Shown: positions 35,695 to 43,740, counted from the stretch's first letter. The stretch: DNA of 64,000 nucleotides from Blastococcus saxobsidens (GCF_002938435.1 NZ_POQT01000003.1:124001-188000); one strand, 5' to 3'. Numbers and translations: made by a program. Notes: generated from the letters alone by a model not told the origin.

Positions 35695-37054
35695 CGATGG
35701 TCCTCTCCTCTGGGAGCTGGTAGCGCCGGGCGCGGTCCCGCAGGGCCAGGCCCGAGGCCAGTGTGAGCGGACCGATCCGGCCCACGAACATCAGCAGGAC
35801 GACGAGCAGCTGCGCGCCCGGCGGCAGCGCCGGGGTGATGCCGGTGGACAGCCCGACCGTGGAGAACGCCGAGATCGTCTCGAACAGAACCTGCTCGAAG
35901 GAGAAGTCGGTCATGGCCTCCATGAGGAAGGTGGCGACCGCGATCACCCCGATGCTGAGGAGCGCCACCGCGAGCGCCTGCCGCTGGTTGGTGGGAGGTA
36001 CGCGGCGGCGCCCTACCTCGACGTCGACGTCACCGCGGAGCTCCGCCCAGAGCACGTAGGCAAGCAGGCCGAACGTCGTCACCTTGATGCCGCCGGCGGT
36101 GCCGGCGCTGCCGCCGCCGATGAACATCAGCGCGTCGGTGAGGAACAGCGTCTCCGGCTGCAGGGCCGAGATGTCGAGGTTGTTGAACCCCGCGGTGCGC
36201 GGCATGGTGCCCGCCACGAAGGCGGCCATCACGCTGTCGACGGCGCTCAGCGGCCCGAGCGTCCGCGGGTTGCGCCACTCGGCCAGCAGGTAGCCGACCG
36301 TGCCCACGACCAGCAGTACGGCGGTGACGACCACGGTGATCCGGGTGAGCACCGTCCACGTCCGGGGGCGGCGCCAGGACCGGAGGAGTTCGAAGACCAC
36401 CGGGAAGCCCAGCCCGCCGATGATCACCGCCGCGGCGATGGTGAGGCTCACCCAGGGGTCGCCGACCCAGCCCATCAGGTTGTCCGGGCGGAGCCCGAAG
36501 CCGGCGTTGTTGAACGCCGAGACCGCGTGGAACACCCCGCTGTACAGGGCGTCGGGCAGCGGCTCGTCGTAGCCGAGGGCGAAGCGGGTAGTCAGCACGG
36601 CCGCCGCCACCGCCTCGCAGGCGAGGCTGAACAGCACGACCCGGCCGATGACACGGCGCACGTCGGAGCCGGAGAGCGACTTCGTCTCGGCCTGGGCGAT
36701 CAGCCGTGCCCGCAGGCCGAGCCGGCGGGAGAGGAGCAGCGCCACCAGAGTGGCCAGGGTCATGATCCCCAGCCCGCCGACCTGGATGAGCGCGAGGATG
36801 ACGCCTTGCCCGAAGCCCGACCAGTAGGTGCCGGTGTCCACGGTGACCAGGCCGGTGACGCAGACGGCCGAGGTGGCGTGGAAGAGCGCGGTGAGGAAGG
36901 GCGCCCGCTCCGGCCCCGGCGTCGCCAGCGGCAGGGAGAGCAGCGCCGTGCCGATGAGGACGGCCGTGAGGAACGCCCCGGAGATCACCCGCCCCGGATG
37001 CCGGAAGCCGCGAGCGGTGGCCGGTTGGGCCGGGGCGCGGAACCCCTGCGTCAC
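35687..37054 (-). CDS. ktrB: Potassium uptake transporter subunit (TrkH/KtrB family)
   Basis: A 455-residue protein with the four M1-P-M2 repeats of SKT transporters. ATSAVCVTGLVTVDTGTYW, AVSAFNNAGFGLRPDN, GTMPRTAGFNNLDI and ISAFSTVGLSTGITP are the four pore loops with their filter glycines, and FIGGGSAGTAGGIKVTTFG is the conserved intramembrane loop. It conducts K+ (and Na+-coupled uptake in some relatives) under control of KtrA. The GTG at 37054 has an excellent GAGGAGGAA ribosome site. It overlaps ktrA by eight bases. Confidence 0.95.
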   Translation of the reverse strand: MTQGFRAPAQPATARGFRHPGRVISGAFLTAVLIGTALLSLPLATPGPERAPFLTALFHATSAVCVTGLVTVDTGTYWSGFGQGVILALIQVGGLGIMTLATLVALLLSRRLGLRARLIAQAETKSLSGSDVRRVIGRVVLFSLACEAVAAAVLTTRFALGYDEPLPDALYSGVFHAVSAFNNAGFGLRPDNLMGWVGDPWVSLTIAAAVIIGGLGFPVVFELLRSWRRPRTWTVLTRITVVVTAVLLVVGTVGYLLAEWRNPRTLGPLSAVDSVMAAFVAGTMPRTAGFNNLDISALQPETLFLTDALMFIGGGSAGTAGGIKVTTFGLLAYVLWAELRGDVDVEVGRRRVPPTNQRQALAVALLSIGVIAVATFLMEAMTDFSFEQVLFETISAFSTVGLSTGITPALPPGAQLLVVLLMFVGRIGPLTLASGLALRDRARRYQLPEERTIVG

Positions 37055-37144
37055 CGTTCCTCCTCTTCCCGTGCGGCACCCGGCGTGCGCCGGACACCTT
37101 GGCACACCGTCGTTCCTGCCCGGCGACGGCTCGCGCGGCCGCTC

Positions 37145-38581
37145 TCAGCTCGTCCGGCAGCAGTAGACGGTGAGCGGTTCGCGCTTGCGGAAGCGGAACT
37201 CGGTGGCCGCCGCGCCCATCTCGCCGTCGTAGGCCACCCGCTGCGGGCCGGAGCGGGAGACCACCCGGACCTCCGCGGCGGAGAAGTGCCCGTAGCTGCG
37301 GGCGTGCTCGCTGACGCCGAGCAGCGTGGCCAGCACCGCACGGGTGCGGCCGAAGCGCAGGTCGGCCCGCAGGTACTGCACGTCGAGCAGCCCGTCCTCC
37401 AGGCGCGGCCGGTACGCCGGCGCCAGCCCGCGTGGGGTGTAGGTGCAGTTGCCGACGAACAGGATCCAGGTGCGCAGCCGCCGGCCGTTCACCTCCAGCT
37501 CCACCGGCGTCCCCGTGCGCAGCACCTGCGCCGCCGCCACGCTCAGCGCCAGCCACTTGCCGAGCGAGCCGGCCAGCCGGTCGCGGCGGCGCACCATCTC
37601 CGGGTAGGCGCCGATGCTCGAGGTGTTCAGGAACGGCGTCCCGTTGACCTCGGCGACGTCGACCTTGACCGCCTGGCCGGCGAGCACGGCGTCGACGGCG
37701 TCCTGCGGGGTGATCAGCCCGACGTCGCGGGCGAAGTGGTTGAGCGTGCCGGCCGGGATGACCGCCAGCGGCAGCCCGTGCTCCAGGGCCACCGCGGCGG
37801 CCGCGGCCACGCTGCCGTCCCCGCCGGCCACGCCCAGCGCCGTCGCCCGGCCGGACGCGGCCGCCTCGCCCAGCAGCTCGGCGACGCCCGCCTGCTCGCT
37901 CAGCTCCAGCACCTCGGCGCGGGGGAGCAGCCGGCGGATGTCCTGCGCGGGGTCGTAGTCGTCGGGGCCCGAGCGCGGGTTGACCGCCACCACCAGGCCC
38001 GCCCCCTCCTCCAGTGCCGGAGCGGCGAAGGACGAGCGCACCTTCGCGGGCACCGTGGGACGCCGCAGCCACCAGTGCTGGCTGGCCGCGGCCACCGCGC
38101 TGCCCACGGCCAGGCCGGCCAGGACGTCGCCGGGGTAGTGGACGCCCACGTGCACGCGGGAGTAGCCGACACCGAGCGCGAGCGGTGCCAGCGCGGCGCC
38201 CGCGACCGGGCTCTCCATGGCCAGGCCGGTGACGAACGCCGCCGCCGAGCTGGAGTGCCCGCTCGGGAAGGAGAGGCTGCCCGGCTCCCGCCGCAGCCGC
38301 CGGTCGGTCCGCAGGTTGGCCAGGTCGGGGCGGACCCGCCCGAAGAGCCGCTTGAGGACGGCGTTGACCACGCCGCTGGAGACCAGCATCGACCCCAGGC
38401 CCCGGACGGCGCCGCGCCGCAGGGCGCCGCGGCGGGCGCTCAGCGCGAGGCCGATGACCATCCAGAGCTTGCCGTGGTCGGCGGCCGTGGAGAGCCGGCG
38501 CAGCCAGCGGTCGGCCGGCGTCGTGGGCAGCGAGCCGACGAACGCGTGCAGCCGTCGGTCGAGCTGCCGGGGGGAGGCCAT
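37145..38581 (-). CDS. Bifunctional PAP2 phosphatase / diacylglycerol kinase-family protein
   Basis: A 478-residue fusion. Residues 1-170 form a membrane PAP2 phosphatase with KRLFGRVRP, FPSGHSSSAAAF and SRVHVGVHYPGDVLAG, the three catalytic motifs (Lys/Arg, His, His/Asp). From about residue 190 a DAGK catalytic domain follows (VVAVNPRSG, ALGVAGGDGSVAAAA, PLAVIPAGTLNHFARD). It probably remodels lipid phosphates such as undecaprenyl pyrophosphate or phosphatidate and phosphorylates a lipid alcohol. Actinobacteria carry this fusion commonly. ATG at 38581. It stands alone between ktrB and a palindrome-containing gap. Confidence 0.92.
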   Translation of the reverse strand: MASPRQLDRRLHAFVGSLPTTPADRWLRRLSTAADHGKLWMVIGLALSARRGALRRGAVRGLGSMLVSSGVVNAVLKRLFGRVRPDLANLRTDRRLRREPGSLSFPSGHSSSAAAFVTGLAMESPVAGAALAPLALGVGYSRVHVGVHYPGDVLAGLAVGSAVAAASQHWWLRRPTVPAKVRSSFAAPALEEGAGLVVAVNPRSGPDDYDPAQDIRRLLPRAEVLELSEQAGVAELLGEAAASGRATALGVAGGDGSVAAAAAVALEHGLPLAVIPAGTLNHFARDVGLITPQDAVDAVLAGQAVKVDVAEVNGTPFLNTSSIGAYPEMVRRRDRLAGSLGKWLALSVAAAQVLRTGTPVELEVNGRRLRTWILFVGNCTYTPRGLAPAYRPRLEDGLLDVQYLRADLRFGRTRAVLATLLGVSEHARSYGHFSAAEVRVVSRSGPQRVAYDGEMGAAATEFRFRKREPLTVYCCRTS

Positions 38582-38932
38582 GGCCGGACGCTAGAGGAGC
38601 CGTCTCGCCGCGGTACCGGCGGAGACCCGAAGGGGTGGGGTCCTGGCCGGCGGCCTCCGCTCGCCCAGGGGCAGCCGCTGTGCGCCCGTCCCGCACACTG
38701 CGCGCTCATGCGCACGAACGCGGTCATCGAGCGCCCGATGGCCGCGTTCATGCGGATGACTGCGGTCTGGGTCGTGACCCGCACGATGCCGGGGGCTGCT
38801 GAACGGACCGCTGCGGGCGGCGGTCCCGACCCCGCGCAGGCATCCGTGCACGCTCACGCTGTGCCCACCCGGGTGGGCAGAGGGGAACTGTCGCGGGCGG
38901 GGTGCGGCCGGTCGGCCGAGCCCGACGCCGGC
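38582..38932. other. Intergenic region with a long palindrome
   Basis: 351 bases between two minus-strand genes. The only structure I see is the inverted repeat at 38711-38754. Open readings across it are the palindrome read as protein and are not supported. Confidence 0.5.
38711..38754. repeat. 19-bp near-perfect inverted repeat
   Basis: The left arm CGCACGAACGCGGTCATCG pairs with the right arm CGATGGCCGCGTTCATGCG at 17 of 19 positions around a 6-base loop. It lies downstream of the CGNR gene and could be its terminator or a repetitive extragenic palindrome. Confidence 0.7.
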
Positions 38933-39463
38933 TCAGGCCTTCTGGCGGGCCCGGTACGCGGCGACGGTCGAGCGGCTCGCGCACGTGTTGGAGCAGTAGC
39001 GCCGGCTGGCGTTGCGCGAGGTGTCGACGTAGACGTCGTCGCAGCCCTCCGCCGAGCAGACGCCCAGCCGCTGCCAGCCGTGCTGCACCACGACCTGTGA
39101 CAACCCCATCGCGACCGTCGTCGTCAGCTGCTCGAGCACGGGGGCGTCCGGGCGCGCGTAGTGCAGGTGCAGCTCGCCGTCGTGGTCGGTCGCGTACGGC
39201 CGCGGCCGCGCCAGGGCCAGCAGTTCGTTGAGCCGGCTGAGGACGTCGTCCTGCGTCTCGGCCAGCGCCACGGCGCGCACCAGCCGGGCGGTGGCCGCGG
39301 CCTCGTCCACCTCGCCGGGGGTGAGGTCGAGCGACGTCCCGGGGGTGAACCACTCGTCGTGCGACGTGAGGAAAGCCGACACGCCGTCGTCCGGGTCAAG
39401 GTCGGCGTTGGCCAGGGCGATGGCCAGTTCGACGGCGCTTGACCCGTAGGTGTCGTAGTCCAA
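38933..39463 (-). CDS. CGNR zinc-finger transcription regulator (ABATE domain)
   Basis: A 176-residue protein. The N-terminal ABATE-type region has VELAIALANA and EWFTPG, and the C-terminal zinc-finger has CSAEGCDDVYVDTSRNASRRYC followed by SNTCASRSTVAAYRAR. The four Cys (two CxxxxC-spaced pairs) and the basic helix are the usual CGNR DNA-binding motif. It presumably controls the divergent MFS exporter and itself through the palindromic sites in the 85-base gap. The start is TTG at 39463, with GGGAG four bases upstream; no ATG or GTG is available near the conserved beginning. Confidence 0.88.
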   Translation of the reverse strand: MDYDTYGSSAVELAIALANADLDPDDGVSAFLTSHDEWFTPGTSLDLTPGEVDEAAATARLVRAVALAETQDDVLSRLNELLALARPRPYATDHDGELHLHYARPDAPVLEQLTTTVAMGLSQVVVQHGWQRLGVCSAEGCDDVYVDTSRNASRRYCSNTCASRSTVAAYRARQKA

Positions 39464-39465
39464 TT

Positions 39466-39531
39466 GACTCCCTACGGTCGAGTCCCTACTCTCGGGACTG
39501 CGTAGGCGGCCAACGGTCTTTGACCGCCTAC
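39466..39531. promoter_or_regulatory. Operator region between CGNR regulator and MFS gene
   Basis: It contains two direct repeats GA(C/G)TCCCTAC (39466-39475, 39480-39489) and the inverted repeat AGTCCC/GGGACT (39481-39486, 39494-39499). A further inverted repeat GTAGGCGG/CCGCCTAC (39502-39509, 39524-39531) has CGGTC/GACCG nested inside. All share a CCTAC/GTAGG core, and the last overlaps the TACTGT -10 of the MFS gene. Confidence 0.55.
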
Positions 39532-39548
39532 TGTTCCTTCCCTGCAGT

Positions 39549-40766
39549 GTGAAACGAGTGCTCAGCGTGCGTGCTTACCTCACCGTGTGGCGGCTGCCCT
39601 CCGCTCCGGTGCTCCTCCTCGCCGGCTTCGCCGGTCGTCTGCCGTCCTCCATGGTGCCGCTCGCGCTGCTGCTCATGGTGCAGCAGCAGACCGGTTCCTA
39701 CGCCGTCGCGGGGCTCGCCGCGGCCACGCTGGGCATCGCGTCGGCCGTCATGGCGCCGGTCCTGGGCCGGGTGGCCGACCGGAGGGGCCCCCGCCGGGTG
39801 CTGCTGACGCAGGCCGCGCTCTACCCGCTGCTGCTGGCCCTGCTGGTGGCCGTCGCCCTCGGTGGAGCGCCCGACGCCCTCGTCATCGCCGCCTCGGGCC
39901 TGGCCGGCGCCACCACGCCGCTCGTCTCCGGCACCGTCCGCGCCCTGTGGGCGCGCACCGACCCGCGCAGCCGCCCGACTGCCTACGCGCTCGACGCCAC
40001 GGCCACCGAACTCGTCTTCGTCGTCGGCCCGACGCTCGTCGCCACGCTGGCGGTCCTGGCCGCGCCGGCCTGGGCGGTCGGCGTCGCCGGCGCCCTCGCG
40101 ATCGTCGGTACGGTCGGCGTCGCCGGTGCCGCGCGCTCCTGGGTGCCGGCCCCGGCCGCCCCGGCGAGCCTGTTCAGCACCGTCCTGGCGCCCGGCATGC
40201 CGCGGGTGCTGCTCAGCGGCTCGGCGCTGATGCTCGGCTTCGGGGCGCTCGAGGTGGCCATCCCCGCGTTCGCCGACTCCGCCGGCTCGCCGGGGATGTC
40301 CGGCCTGCTGCTGGCGGTGTGGTCGCTCGGCTCGGTCATCGGTGGCCTCTGGTTCGGGGCCAAGGTGCTCAGCGCCTCCCTGCCCCGGCAGTACCGCTGG
40401 CTGCTGTTCGGCGTCACCATCGGGCTCGCGCCGCTGGCCTGGGTCTCCAGCCCCTGGGCGCTGGGTGCGCTGCTCTTCCTCGGCGGGACCGCGATCGCGC
40501 CGACGCTCACGGTGCAGAACTCGCTGGTCGGCTCGATCGCCCCGGTGCACGCCACCACCGAGGCGTTCACCTGGCTCTCGACCGTCGCCGTCGGCGCCTC
40601 CGCGGTCGGGGCGGCGCTCGGCGGCGCGCTGATCGAGGGGCGGTTCGGTGTGTCCGGCGCGCTGGTCCTCGCCTGCACCGGTGCGGCCGCCGCGGTCGTC
40701 GTCACGCTGGTGCCGGGGCGCGATCTGCGGCCGCTGCCGCCGGTCCGGGAGTCCGTCCCCGCCTGA
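39549..40766 (+). CDS. Major facilitator superfamily exporter
   Basis: A 405-residue protein with 12 membrane helices in two sets of six. The loop after the second helix (GRVADRRGPRRVLLTQAA) is the MFS motif A. LLLAGFAGRLPSSMVPLALLL begins the first helix pair. It has no long loop or extra domain. Closest in feel to the small-drug or sugar-efflux branch; the substrate is unknown. It is divergent from the CGNR regulator, a common arrangement for inducible efflux. GTG at 39549 follows TACTGT (39529-39534) by 14 bases, so the 5' leader is very short. Confidence 0.88.
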   Translation: MKRVLSVRAYLTVWRLPSAPVLLLAGFAGRLPSSMVPLALLLMVQQQTGSYAVAGLAAATLGIASAVMAPVLGRVADRRGPRRVLLTQAALYPLLLALLVAVALGGAPDALVIAASGLAGATTPLVSGTVRALWARTDPRSRPTAYALDATATELVFVVGPTLVATLAVLAAPAWAVGVAGALAIVGTVGVAGAARSWVPAPAAPASLFSTVLAPGMPRVLLSGSALMLGFGALEVAIPAFADSAGSPGMSGLLLAVWSLGSVIGGLWFGAKVLSASLPRQYRWLLFGVTIGLAPLAWVSSPWALGALLFLGGTAIAPTLTVQNSLVGSIAPVHATTEAFTWLSTVAVGASAVGAALGGALIEGRFGVSGALVLACTGAAAAVVVTLVPGRDLRPLPPVRESVPA

Positions 40767-40784
40767 TCCCGCGGCCCGACTGCC

Positions 40785-40827
40785 ACGAACTCGTGGTCAT
40801 CAGCCCGGCTGATCGCCACGAGTTCGT
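40785..40827. repeat. 21-bp palindrome (hairpin or extragenic repeat)
   Basis: The arms at 40785-40805 and 40807-40827 match at 19 of 21 positions around a single central base (core ATCAGCC-c-GGCTGAT). It lies about 20 bases after the MFS stop. It could terminate that transcript or be a repetitive element. Confidence 0.65.
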
Positions 40828-40933
40828 ACCACTGGACGCCTGGCCGGTCCGGGTCCTCGGCACCCGGGCTGGGAGGCCTCCGGAGGCGCTGGTAGTCTCT
40901 CTTCTCGGCGGTTACGAGGGAACTCGGACCCCG

Positions 40934-41022
40934 GGAGGCTTCGCCTAGTCCGGTCTATGGCGCCGCACTGCTAATGCGGTTTGGGTTAATCCCCATCCCG
41001 GGTTCAAATCCCGGAGCCTCCG
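40934..41022 (+). tRNA. tRNA-Ser (anticodon GCT)
   Basis: The acceptor arms GGAGGCT and AGCCTCC pair perfectly. The anticodon stem CCGCA/TGCGG holds the loop CTGCTAA, giving anticodon GCT. The T-arm CCCGGGTTCAAATCCCGG is standard, and the long variable arm (about 89 nt total) fits serine. CCA is not encoded. Confidence 0.95.
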
Positions 41023-41046
41023 CGCTCGAGAACTCAACGCGTGAAC

Positions 41047-41084
41047 CGCAACCCGTGATCCGGTCCAGCCGGTCACGGGTTGCG
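41047..41084. terminator. Bidirectional terminator after tRNA-Ser
   Basis: A perfect 12-bp stem, CGCAACCCGTGA with TCACGGGTTGCG, has a 14-base loop that itself contains CCGG/CCGG. It lies between tRNA-Ser and the convergent membrane-protein gene. Confidence 0.7.
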
Positions 41085-41086
41085 TG

Positions 41087-42592
41087 CTACTGGGTGGGGT
41101 GCCGGTCCCCGGCGAGCATCCTGAGGTAGCGGTCCGGGAGCCAGGTACCCCGTGCGAGCCCGACGTCGGGCGTGAAGCCGCGCCAGTCGGGGAACCGGCC
41201 CTCCAGGTCGGAGGCGGGCGCGTCGACCGGGCGCCGTTCGGACATGACGAACGCCAACACGCGGACGTCGGTGGCCGCGTCCTTGCGCCGCCTCCGCCGC
41301 CAGCCGGTCCGCCGTTCCTCGGCGAGGGCGCGGGCGGCGGCCAGCCGGTGGTTCCCGTCGAGCACCAGGCGCTGGGTCCGCCCGCCGGCGGTGACGACGT
41401 CGTACACCAGGACGCACACCGTGGCGATCTCCTGCTGGCGCAGCAGGTCGCGCAGGTTTGCGATCGCCCGGCGGCGCATGCCGGCGGGGAGACCGCCGTG
41501 CCTCAGCAGCTCGGGGAAGCGGGGCAGGCCGGGACGGTCGACGACCGGATCATGGTGCGCGGCCTCGTCCAGGTCGTCGAACAGGACGTTGACCGGGTGC
41601 AACGGCGGCGGCATGTCGCTGACGTACCAGGGTGCGAGCCAGTGGTCGGTGCCGGAGAGGTCGCTCAGGACCACCCGGCAGGCGATCGCGTCCCCCGCGT
41701 CGAAGACCACGCGCCAGTCCTTCTTCACGGTGAGCTCGCGCCGGTAGAGGCAGGACAGCCGTTCCCGTCGGACGAGGAGTGCCTCGCCCTGCCGGTCGGC
41801 GTCGGCCGCCCCCTTCTCGGCCGCCGCTGTTCGCGCCGCCTGCTGCTCGGGGCTCTCGACGCCGTCCGGCCGGGTCTCCGGGGCCGGCGGGACCCCGTCC
41901 CAGACGCACCGGAGCACCTGGGGCCGTCCCGGGGGGAGGGGTGGGCGGTGCTGCTCGCGGACCTGGCGGCCTATCGACAAGGCGAAGGTGACGTTGTCGG
42001 CCAGCCGTGACAGATCGCCTCCCTGGCTCTCGGCGCGGCGTCCCAGTCCGGCCGCCACCTGCCGCGCCTCCGCGACGACTCCTTCCGCCCCGGCCGCGAG
42101 CTGGTTCCAGACGGACCGGGGGAGGGCGTCGGCGCGGGCGAAGGTGCCGAACGCCAGGTCGCTGAAGGCGTCCTCGATCGTCCGCAGGAGTGCGGACTGC
42201 TCGTCGGCGCTCGCGTTCGGATAGTGCTGGAGCGCGGCGCGGGCGTCGGCCGCGATCCGCAGGGCGTGCCGGTCGGAGCCGGCGAAACTGCGGGCGCTGC
42301 TCATGTGGAGAGCCCCAATCGTCGTCATCAGCTCGGCATCGGCGACCGCGCGGGCCCGGCGCTCGCCGTCCCGGCCCAGCACGTGCGCCAGGACGAAGAA
42401 GAGCAACCCGAGCAGCATCGAGATGATCAGCGCCGCCCAGTCGTCCCACAGCCACTGGTCGGCGTCGCGGTAGCGAGCGTAGAGCGCCACGCCGAGCGGC
42501 AGGACCACCGCGAGCAGCAGGATCAGCGCACCCACCGCAGCGGTGCTCCGCGTGCTGCGCCGGCGTCCCACGGAGCGCTCGCCCTCCACCAC
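41087..42592 (-). CDS. Membrane-anchored protein with C-terminal DGNHR (ParB/Srx-like) motif
   Basis: A roughly 501-residue protein. Two N-terminal membrane helices (VGALILLLAVVLPLGVALYA and AALIISMLLGLLFFVLAHVLG) are followed by a helical, Ala/Arg-rich cytoplasmic region. A C-terminal domain with LVLDGNHRLAAARALAEE lies near residue 408. DGNHR-type motifs occur in the ParB-N/sulfiredoxin-like fold, where the loop binds nucleotide phosphates; the rest of the domain (VCVLVYDVVTAGG, DVRVLAFVMSERRP) is compatible with that fold. I do not know a characterised membrane version, so function is open. GTG at 42592 is the best start; a GTG at 42640 is possible. Confidence 0.6.
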   Translation of the reverse strand: MVEGERSVGRRRSTRSTAAVGALILLLAVVLPLGVALYARYRDADQWLWDDWAALIISMLLGLLFFVLAHVLGRDGERRARAVADAELMTTIGALHMSSARSFAGSDRHALRIAADARAALQHYPNASADEQSALLRTIEDAFSDLAFGTFARADALPRSVWNQLAAGAEGVVAEARQVAAGLGRRAESQGGDLSRLADNVTFALSIGRQVREQHRPPLPPGRPQVLRCVWDGVPPAPETRPDGVESPEQQAARTAAAEKGAADADRQGEALLVRRERLSCLYRRELTVKKDWRVVFDAGDAIACRVVLSDLSGTDHWLAPWYVSDMPPPLHPVNVLFDDLDEAAHHDPVVDRPGLPRFPELLRHGGLPAGMRRRAIANLRDLLRQQEIATVCVLVYDVVTAGGRTQRLVLDGNHRLAAARALAEERRTGWRRRRRKDAATDVRVLAFVMSERRPVDAPASDLEGRFPDWRGFTPDVGLARGTWLPDRYLRMLAGDRHPTQ

Positions 42593-42609
42593 GATGCCCG
42601 AGCGCTCCT

Positions 42610-43668
42610 GTGTGCCGGTTCCGCAACGACCCCGGCGCACTACCCGTCGTCGCTGCCCCGAACCGCAAGCGCCGGCCGCCTAGACTCCGGCGCATCGAAC
42701 GCCACCGTCCAGCGGCCCCAGGCAGCATCCCGCCCGATCTCGCCGCGGCGCTGGCCGGACAGCGCGCAGCGGTCGCGGCGTCCGGGACGGACGACCTGGC
42801 GGCCCTCGACGCGGCTCTCGGTGTCCTGCCCGGTCTGCTCGTCGATCTCGGGCTCGGGACCTTCCTCGGTGCGCTCGCCGACTTCAAGCCTCGCCTGGTG
42901 CTGCGGTTCCGCCGCGATCCGGCCGGGCGTCCCACCGGCGTGGGCGACGACGTCGTGCTCAAGGTGTACGGCGACAGGCCGCGGGGAGAAGGGCCGCTGC
43001 TGCAGCTCTGGCACGGCCTCGGGGTGCCCACGCCGCGTGTCCGGTCCGGGGAGCGCGGCGGTTGCAGCTGGCTGCTCCTCGAGCACCTCCCGCTGCGGCC
43101 GGTGCGCGTCCCCGACCGCGCCTCCCGGCTCGCGCTGACGCGGGAGGTGGCGGCACACGGAACCGTGATGCACCGCCCTGCGCCGCGGCTGGACGCGGTC
43201 CTGCGGCCGCTCCCAGCCGTCATGGTGCCGCGGTGGACCTCCGCCGTCGCCGTGCTGGCGGCCGCCGGTCACGAGGTCGCGCCACACCAGCGGGCGGCTG
43301 TGCTGCCGGCGTACGGGGCCGGCCCGTCCCGCCCGCTGCACGGTGACCTCGGCCTGCCCAACCTCGCCCGAGGACCAGGCGGGCGTCTGGTCCTCTACGA
43401 CGCGTCCGCGCTGGCAGGGCCCGCGGCCTTCGATGCGGCGCGGTGGTCGGCCCGACTGGCCGGCGACGACCTCGGTCCCGAGGAGCTGCTGCACGTCTGG
43501 TCGGAGCACGAGCCGCTGGAGCACGGCTGCATGGCGACACGGCTGCTCGGCGCCGAGTGCCTGCTCGAGGCCGGATCGCGCCTGGTGGTAGCGGCCCAGG
43601 ATCCCGATGCGGCCCCGCCTCCCGCGATCGACGTCCTGCTCGACGCGGCCGCCCGGCTTCTCACCTGA
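42610..43668 (+). CDS. Aminoglycoside-phosphotransferase-fold kinase; start uncertain
   Basis: About 352 residues if begun at GTG 42610. The C-terminal half has the APH signature LHGDLGLPNLARGPGGRLVLYDAS followed by GPAAFDAARW, that is, the catalytic Asp/Asn and the metal-binding Asp. The N-lobe has VVLKVYGDRP with the ATP-binding Lys and WLLLEHLPL. It likely phosphorylates a small hydroxyl compound; resistance to streptomycin-type drugs is one possibility but not shown. A TAGACT box at 42681 followed seven bases later by an in-frame ATC (42694) suggests a leaderless non-standard start that would remove 28 residues. There is no other ATG, GTG or TTG before the conserved N-lobe. Confidence 0.75.
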   Translation: MCRFRNDPGALPVVAAPNRKRRPPRLRRIERHRPAAPGSIPPDLAAALAGQRAAVAASGTDDLAALDAALGVLPGLLVDLGLGTFLGALADFKPRLVLRFRRDPAGRPTGVGDDVVLKVYGDRPRGEGPLLQLWHGLGVPTPRVRSGERGGCSWLLLEHLPLRPVRVPDRASRLALTREVAAHGTVMHRPAPRLDAVLRPLPAVMVPRWTSAVAVLAAAGHEVAPHQRAAVLPAYGAGPSRPLHGDLGLPNLARGPGGRLVLYDASALAGPAAFDAARWSARLAGDDLGPEELLHVWSEHEPLEHGCMATRLLGAECLLEAGSRLVVAAQDPDAAPPPAIDVLLDAAARLLT

Positions 43669-43709
43669 ACGACCGCCGAACCCCCGACAGGTGCCTGGAT
43701 CGGACCCGG

Positions 43710-43740
43710 TACACTTTTTCCGTGCCGCTCGCGCGGTGCC
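43710..43740 (+). promoter_or_regulatory. Promoter -10 of tRNA-Arg (TACACT)
   Basis: TACACT at 43710-43715 is the only good -10 ahead of the tRNA gene, leaving a 5' leader of about 18 bases. The -35 is not convincing. Confidence 0.45.

Noticed and set aside
36030-39100. Very long open frames of 857 and 888 codons on both strands across the ktrB and PAP2-DAGK region
   Set aside because: They are other-frame readings of strongly supported genes in high-GC DNA, rich in Arg, Ala, Gly and Pro, with no family resemblance or start signals.
38708-39100. Plus-strand frame starting MRTNAVIERPMAAFMRMTAVW
   Set aside because: Its N-terminal repeats are just the inverted repeat read as protein and the remainder is antisense to the CGNR regulator.
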